Assembly (NCBI RefSeq): GCF_020497125.1
Contig: NC_059081.1
Coordinates: forward strand, 19,811,105 to 19,875,104
From: Mauremys mutica
Taxonomy: Eukaryota > Chordata > Testudines > Geoemydidae
Length of the DNA: 64,000 bases
Direction of reading: 5' to 3'
Shown here: positions 57,090 through 64,000 of the stretch, in pieces
How positions within the stretch are numbered: the stretch's first letter is position 1
Layout of the letters: each line of letters starts with the position of its first letter
Translations under genes and position numbers: made by a program
The notes under the pieces: model-generated
Database searches by the model: none
What the model was told of the DNA's origin: nothing
Seen by the model: only the letters and a program-made list of their open reading frames with translations

Positions 57090-58750
57090 AGAAATCACGT
57101 CTCTCATGATCAATTCACGAGAGTTGGCATGTCTGCTCAAAGCTCTTCTTTAGCATATACTTATTCGTAGCATAAACCATAAGGGAGGGACTTCCTCATC
57201 AGTTAGCTACTTAGAAAAGGTGAATTTTATAATCTAAAATGGATCTTTCATATGAATCCTTTTAATGCTTCAGCTACCCAGTTTATACTTTAATCATATT
57301 TTTCTTTTCTCCTGTTTTTGTTTTCTTCATTTTGCTGGAGAGTTAAGGAAATTAATGCACTCGAGCATTCTTCCTATTTCCTCTGATGCAGGTCATAGGT
57401 GGAGTGACATCAGATGACATTTCTTTGTGGGATAGTTTCGGGAACAACTGTTATCACACCATGGAGGATGTCTTGTTTCTCCCACTCCCATTTTCAGTTC
57501 ATCTGTACATCTTTGTCTTGCATGCTGAGGTAAGGTGTTCCTCTTTCATCACAGGAGACAAAGCCTTCATCTCGTTCCTCCTTTAGCTGTCATATTGGGA
57601 GCCAATTAAGCTTTCATTCACCCCAGAAGCATGCAAGTTTATAAGATGTATTTTACCAGCAGGGGCTGTAACAAATTACCAGCTAGGCCTGGCTACAGAA
57701 ATGAAGAAGATATCTTAAAATGACATGGTCTTTACTGATTCCTGCTGAGCCTACACTTTCCCTGTAACATACATCTTTACGACTTATCAAACCTAGCTAA
57801 GCGCTTTGATACACTAAATGCAGAAAAATATATATTGAAATAGGATAAAAGTTGAGACACAAACTGACAAAAGTGAGGAAACTGAACGATAAGGCTGACT
57901 GGCACCCCACTGTTAATTCACATGTTTAAGGAAAAAAGGCCCATCATCCACTTGAGTTAAAGGAGAAGGATTAGCTCCTTGGAGTTTTGTACTTTTGTGA
58001 ATTCCTGTCACAATATCATTCATTATTTAAGTACAAATTTTTTACAGCAGAAGTCTTTGTGATTTCTTTTAAAAAGCCGTAACGATTCACATGGACTCAA
58101 AGACCTTGTCATTATTTATGTGTTTATTTTAAAAGTTTGTTTTCTGGAATAGACTAATGAGATAATACAGCTTGAACTATGTTCTGACTCCGGTAACACC
58201 AATGTATGTCCAGAGTTATCAGAAGTCAGTGAATACTTCAGATTTATAATGGTGTAACAGACAGCAGAACCCCTTGTGTTCATGCAGGTTTCAAAGAGAT
58301 GTCAGTCGTACAATGCTCCAGCATATTTCAGGGGAATGCACACAGTATATGGCAGGATGCTAAAGGCCAAATCTAGCTTGCCTTGTATACTTGTACAAAC
58401 AGTCCCTTTGAGGTCAGTGGGAGCAAACAGGAGTGGTGCTGTCAAGGACTCATCTGAGTGAAGCAGATTCCAGAATGCCCCTAGTGCAGACTCCACACAA
58501 AAAGGCTGGGGAGAGGTGAAGGAAATAATGTATGCCCAGTGCCTCTATGCCAAGCCTTTCACACCCTGCCTCCTCTTGCATGGATTTCTGAACTGAGGAA
58601 GTCTACTTACAAGGTCCAAGACAAGAAATGGGGGGAGGGAGAGAAGGAAGAGGACTTTGCCATATGCATAAGTTTACTTTCACCCCAGTATGGATCAAGG
58701 ATTAAGGTATGGGACCCCATTGCACTGACATTAATAGTTAATCATTATTA
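57090..58750. other. Non-coding stretch, nothing assigned
   Basis: No gene or complete repeat recognised. A segment near 58380-58440 ('ccctttgaggtcagtggg') may be a fold-back relic. Confidence 0.45.
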
Positions 58751-58761
58751 TTATAATAGAG

Positions 58762-59139
58762 CAAGGGTGGCCAAACTTACTGACCCTCTGAGACACACAT
58801 GATACTCTTCAGAAGTTCGAGAGCCGGGCACGACTGCTGGGACTCAGGGTTTAAGCCCTGCAGGAGGCACCTGCCAGGGCTTGGGGCTTCAGCCATGCTC
58901 CTGCTGAAGCCTTGAGCCCTGGCTGGCACCTTCTGCAGGGCTGAAGCTCTGAGAACTCCTTCCACGCTGGGCAGAAGCCGCTAGCCCTGCCACAAGGAAG
59001 AAACTCTGAGCTCCCCCTCTCCCAGACTGATAGGTGGAGAATGGTGGGGAAGGGGAGGGGGCATGAGGGGCTCTGCAAGCCACACTTTAACTGTAAAAGA
59101 GTCACATGCAGCTCATGAGCCATGGTTTGGCCACCCCTG
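58762..59139. mobile_element. hAT-type MITE with 8-bp target duplication
   Basis: The element starts CAAGGGTGGCCAAACTT and ends 'atggtttggccacccctg', a clear inverted repeat. TAATAGAG flanks it exactly on both sides (58754-58761 and 59140-59147). The 378-bp body contains 'gagccgggcacgactg' and inverted 'cagggcttggggcttcag' style blocks. The open frames inside are compositional. It is related in type to the larger element at 38494. Confidence 0.88.
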
Positions 59140-59492
59140 TAATAGAGATTTCTACAGAACTTGGATCTGGAGCATATGGTTTACTATCACCTTTCACCAA
59201 AACTATAGGAAACTAATAAGGCAGCTCCAGTTAAGAGATTGCTGGATGCTGTGAAAGGGAAAATAGGGAGGGGACCTCAGACTAGCACAGGAGTCACAGA
59301 GAAATGACCATATATTCATGGAAAAGCTTGTTTGATTGACACAAGTCCTTCCCTAGGCAAAAATTAATTTACCTCTATAACCAAAACCATTATGAGGCTC
59401 AGAATAGTTTGGGTAAGGAAGGTAGTGAGGTGTCAGCATGGCCTTTAGTCTCTCCCCCTATCCCTTAGCTGTGGACTTCTGCAGGCAGGGAC

Positions 59493-59533
59493 CTTGTGAC
59501 CTGGTGTCCTTCCTTAGCACACCAGGTCACAAG
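59493..59533. repeat. Perfect 15-bp-arm hairpin
   Basis: CTTGTGACCTGGTGT (59493-59507) and its exact complement ACACCAGGTCACAAG (59519-59533) flank an 11-base pyrimidine-rich loop. No transposon border was recognised around it. Confidence 0.75.
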
Positions 59534-60212
59534 TCTCTTCTTCACGTGTGACCAAGCGGTTCACTCTCCTGCTTTGACATTTCGGCTTCCTTCAGAGATG
59601 GCCATTGGCCATGTAGCTTGCTTTCCTCGTTTCCAGTGAGGAATCTTTTTATGGGCTGGGTGGCTGGTCCACTTCCTTGATAAGGGGTAATGGGACCCCC
59701 TCCACTTGGTTCTGCTTATCTCTGTAAGCTCCCTTTTTCTTAATCTCTCTGGGGCTAATGCAGTTCTTGTTACCTGGATTCGAAATGATCCACTCTGCAT
59801 GTTCATTATGCAGTATTTGTGTGTATCTATATTTACACATACCCTTACTTTACATATCATTACAACCACTGCATCTGTTTGATCCATATTACTTGGGTAC
59901 TGTTGTATGTTAATGGGGTCACGTATCTAATTCTATATTTGTACCTGTTTATAATATGTACCTTGATATTACATGAATACTTGTGCTGTGTACCCTGAAT
60001 GGGCTGTTTTTGCAGCCTTTATGATAACTCTATAAACATACACTGAGAGAGTTTATAACTGCTTGAGTATTTAGATTATTTTATAAAACTGAAGTGGTCA
60101 TTCTAAAACTTGACTCATTTTGGGGGTGCTTTCAGTAGCTCAAATTGAAATTCCTTCATGGGTCCTGCACTAAATTGTTTCAAAAGTAAAGGTAATAAAA
60201 GATAATAATTGG

Positions 60213-60290
60213 AGATATACCAATCTCCTAGAACTGGAAGGGACCTTGAAAGGTCATCGAGTCCAGCCCCCTGCCTTCACTAGTCCCAAG
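60213..60290 (-). repeat. CR1 LINE 3' fragment, minus orientation
   Basis: 'cctagaactggaaggga', 'ccttgaaaggtcatcgag' and 'tccagccccctgcctt' are the reverse-complement reading of the CR1 3' region (GACCTTTCAAGGTCCCTTCC type). Only this short part is recognisable. Confidence 0.75.
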
Positions 60291-60299
60291 TTAAAAAAA

Positions 60300-63200
60300 A
60301 ACATGATGGGCTGGTTTTTCATTGCTACACTCCTTTTTGTGTGCAAGTGCCATTCTGAGTTAGTAGCATTTTACACTCTGCATGGGTATAAATGTCTACA
60401 AAAATACTGGATAATCAGGCCCTGCTTGTTTAAATATAAAAGTCAATTAAAAATCTGACAGACAAGGGACCTGGAAGCAATATGTAGCTTGAAAGAAAAG
60501 GTAAAGTCCTAAGCAGATTAGTGTTGGACTGAGTCCAGTTCTAAACCATTTCAGTTCAGAGAGTCATGCAGACTGGCCATGTGCCTCCAGTTCAGAAAAG
60601 GAATGTTAAAAGAAGAACTGGCAAATGAAATTAGAATGAGGAGAGGATGGAGACACTGAAAGAAGAAAGTGTTGAAATTGTTTTTTGAAGAGATCTGTCA
60701 CCTGAAAGTTTTAAAATGTTCTTTATTAGTGTTTCCATGTAAGGTAAATACATCATGAAAATCAATACATCCATAGCCCATGGCTCCTGTTCTCACCAGG
60801 AGAAAAAATGCGCAAACCAGCTTCACTAAGAAGTCCACCAAGTTGCCTAATTGGAGAGAGATCTGCAAATTCTAATACATTTCCATATAACATCATAGCA
60901 ATGGTCTCACATTGTGCCAAAACAATCCTTAGCAATGGTCAGAGAGGCCAACGTTAGAATAAGATTGCTTTCAGCCAGTGATTAAAACTAACTAAATACA
61001 TAAAATAAAATCTTACATTCCACTAATGGCTCCACTTCCAGCTCAACTGAGAATGAATCACTCACACATTTATCAGATAAAACAAATATGATTTTTTATT
61101 GTGAACTACCTGACATTACCAGTGATAAAGAAATCTGAAATTGGCATGAATGAGTTGTATTTGAATACAGAATAATGAGGGGTATAAAGATCAGTCTTTA
61201 GAACAGTTATGAACAGACATACAAATGTAATATTTTCCTTTATTCTTTCAAGTTGGTCAGGAGTATAAATAATAGGTAGATACAATAAGGTACACAGACA
61301 AACTTTGCCAAAAATACAGTATAGTAAAACTAGTATAATTATTATTTACAGAGTGTAAGAAACCCATACGTGGTCTTACAAAAGTAGAAACTTCTTTATT
61401 AATGTATCTTTTCCAGGATAAGTGGTGATTGGAGTCACAGATTCAGGTACTTGTATTTTGTATCTGTTTTCAAATTGTTCATCTTCTGCATTGTCATCAG
61501 CTGTCAGATTTGATTAGTCCATCCATCACCTGTAGATGAACTATTTGGTAAGTTTTTCATACCACCCAAACCATAACCAAACCTCTAACTTACTGATAGT
61601 TCAATGCCTTTTTGTGCCATATGACATAATTGACTACATGCAAGTTCTTGGGGTTCCTCTACATTTTGAGGATAATTACTCTAAACTGGAAAATAATGTA
61701 CACTATTGGGCTCAGCTAGTAATTGGTCTCTCCTGTACAAAGAACAGAATTCTCCATTTCCCTACAATACCAAAATAACTATTTACAAGTACTTTTTACA
61801 TGTGAGGGAAACCTGGACTCTAAGTCTCCTCATTAGTTCCATGAGCTATTAATGACAATTTAATGTGGACTATAAAGATACTGTATTTTACAGATATTGT
61901 TTGTAGGCTTGTCATGAGAAAGATGAGATAGATTGTCAGCATAATATGTCCTACTGATTTCCTATATTCAATGCTACCATTATAAGATGAAAGAATTATA
62001 GTCAATAATGCAGCCTTGCAGCTGCTAAATTTGGTATAGCTGTTGTAGGCCATTAAGGCTTGTAGTTAGTCACTCACTAGTCACTAGTGTCAACTTTTAA
62101 AATTGATTTTTTTTTACTTCATAGATCAAAGATTTTCTTTTGTGTTGACTCTAATGTTTTGTAATTTAAAAGGAACACAGGTTAAAAGTAAAATATATTA
62201 AAAATCCTTAACTGTGTTAATAAAATTAATTTGAGATAATGTAAAGTAGAGCTGAGTAAAACTTTTTTGACAAATAGTTTATTCATGGAAAAATGCAGTT
62301 TTAGTTGACCCACAACTACTCACAAATTTGTCAAATACTTTTGCCTTCCCCACTTTTGTTTTTCTTTTCCAGGACTTTGCTACTATTCAGAAAATAGTCA
62401 GAGGAGGAGACCTCTTCATAATTTTTAACCCAGTCTTCTTAGCATATGCACAACTGGCTACAGGTGGCATGTGACCAGGATCCATCACTGCATTTGGTCC
62501 ACTGGTTGGATCATTAGCTTCCCTGGCTTGGGCTGGGTACTGACAGGGAGTGCAACGTTAAATTCCCTCCTCTGCCTGATGTAAAGAAAGGATTTGAACT
62601 TGATTCTCCTACTGGGCTAAAGAGTGGTCCAGTCATTGCACCATGGGATAGTCCCAGGTGGATAACTTTCAATCTCTCCTGTTAAAGCTGTTCCACTTTG
62701 TATAAATAAGTATTCATTAGACCAAGGATTTGAACTTAAATCTCCTACACTCCAGGCAACTACCTAACCCACCATGCTGTAGAATTGCTCCAATGCTAAT
62801 GCCTGGGTCTAATATCTATTCATTGTCATTATGAATGAGTCTGAATTCCCACTGTGATTTATAAACTGCCCAGGTAACTACCTGCTAACTACCTCATCCT
62901 CTGGCTGTTTTGTGAATCTAGCTCTATAAAAATGATAAACAATTCCATTTTGGGTCAACATTTTGATGAAATCTTTTCACAGCTTTTGGATTTGTTTCAT
63001 GTTGAACCAAAAATATTTTTCAAATTTTCTGAACTGCCAGGGGTCAAATGAGCTATATGCTTCCAGCCAGCCTCTTTCTCTCCCTCTCTGAACCAAGAAG
63101 GGAAGGTTAGGCATTTTAGTCCCCAGGACAGTTAGGCTTACAGTTCAGGGTACTGGCAAGGCCTTCTGGGAAAGGGGTTGGGTCTTTGAGAACAGGAAGG

Positions 63201-63420
63201 GATGCAGAGGAAGCCAGAGGGGCTAAGGAGTCTCTTCTAGGAAAAAGGGGTAAGTAGCACATTTTTGTTTGTTTTTCATTTTGCATATGCTGAGCTTTTA
63301 TTTGAAAAGTCTTTGAGGCTGACCTATCTGGGGAGAGGCTGGGTTACCTTCACAAAGACTGAGGGGAAGAAAGCCCTAATAGGGGAAGTGTTTTGTTTGT
63401 TTTGGAAAGAACTCTATGGG
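60300..63420. other. Non-coding stretch, nothing assigned
   Basis: AT-rich sequence without recognisable genes, RNA genes or transposon borders. Open frames are all under about 80 codons and show no domain. Confidence 0.5.
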
Positions 63421-63440
63421 TGTGGACCTTTGTTTGGTTT

Positions 63441-63465
63441 GGTCTGGTCTGGTCTGGTCTGGTCT
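63441..63465 (+). repeat. GGTCT microsatellite
   Basis: Five uninterrupted GGTCT units preceded by two imperfect ones ('ggtttggttt' type). It is too short to infer anything further. Confidence 0.85.
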
Positions 63466-64000
63466 GCCACAACAGGCATGGTCAGCACAATTTAGTTTGA
63501 ACCCTTGTTAAGTAAAAGGAAACATGGAGGAGGTTCTAAAGTACCTGGTTCAAGAGGAGTAGCCAAGAACAGCTGTAGTGAGATAGTTGGCTAAGCAAGA
63601 ACAAGAGCAACAATTTATGAGAAAGCAACAAGAGGCCCTTGAACAGTTCCTGTAGCAGCTCATACAACAGCTTGCTATTTCTGGGCCACTCACAGATCTA
63701 AATCTGCTGGCTAGTTTGGAAGTTAGAGCCAATCTGATTATATAATATTGAAGTATATTTGGCTCCCTCTGAGAGGATTGCCATAGTAGCCTACGGGGAT
63801 TTCCTTTGTGCCTGAAACAAATAGTTCAGATGGCTTGTCTGGGTGTGAACTAAGATTTGGCCCAGAATTTTGACCTCGGGGGAGAAATAAGGCATCCTAG
63901 ACTGGAATAGGGATCTTTGAGGAGCCTTTTCCTACAAGAACAAGCACCCCAATAGAGGCTATAGAGCAGTCCAAGTAGCTGACAAAATTGCTGTATTCTG

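Overview
The window is vertebrate nuclear DNA, most likely from a turtle (Testudines). No host protein-coding exon could be recognised. The taxonomic call rests on repeat content: CR1 LINE 3' ends, MIR-type SINE cores, and fold-back elements beginning with variants of 'acttgtggcacctta', which I associate with turtle genomes. This is recognition from memory, not a search.

Layout. 1-5350 is AT-rich, mostly featureless sequence with a CR1 tail at about 2770-2850. About 5355-7830 holds a decayed ZMYM1-like hAT transposase gene with its TATA box still visible. 7900-32800 is non-coding and carries many small fold-back DNA elements, CR1 and MIR relics. A strong CpG island lies at about 32.9-33.7 kb and is the best candidate for a host promoter or first exon. 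It sits in a stretch (about 28.8-36.4 kb) where I recognise few mobile elements. 38494-40128 is a hAT-type fold-back element with an exact 8-bp target duplication and minisatellite arms, followed by a solo LTR (40168-40692) with a 5-bp duplication, a Harbinger-like MITE (TTA duplication) and a small hAT element (8-bp duplication).

The two richest regions are retroelements. 43898-48988 is a young endogenous retrovirus: two nearly identical LTRs of about 1.36 kb, a 5-bp target duplication, a primer-binding site that fits tRNA-Ser, an intact 536-codon gag-like frame and a short envelope transmembrane remnant. Protease, polymerase and most of env are missing. Its Gag carries PPPY, PTAP and LYPxL-type late-domain motifs within 14 consecutive residues. 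It appears to be nested in an old CR1 copy. About 50263-56355 is a DIRS-type tyrosine-recombinase retrotransposon with inverted terminal repeats, an internal complementary region that reproduces the circle junction, a gag-like frame containing a 75-bp coding minisatellite, a frameshifted reverse transcriptase/RNase H and a split tyrosine recombinase whose expected catalytic tyrosine reads as cysteine.

The last 8 kb (56.4-64 kb) contains fold-back elements, a hAT MITE with an 8-bp duplication, a CR1 fragment and unassigned AT-rich sequence. Nothing here forms a cooperating host pathway; the functional logic is that of mobile elements, several of which are dated or nested by their target duplications.
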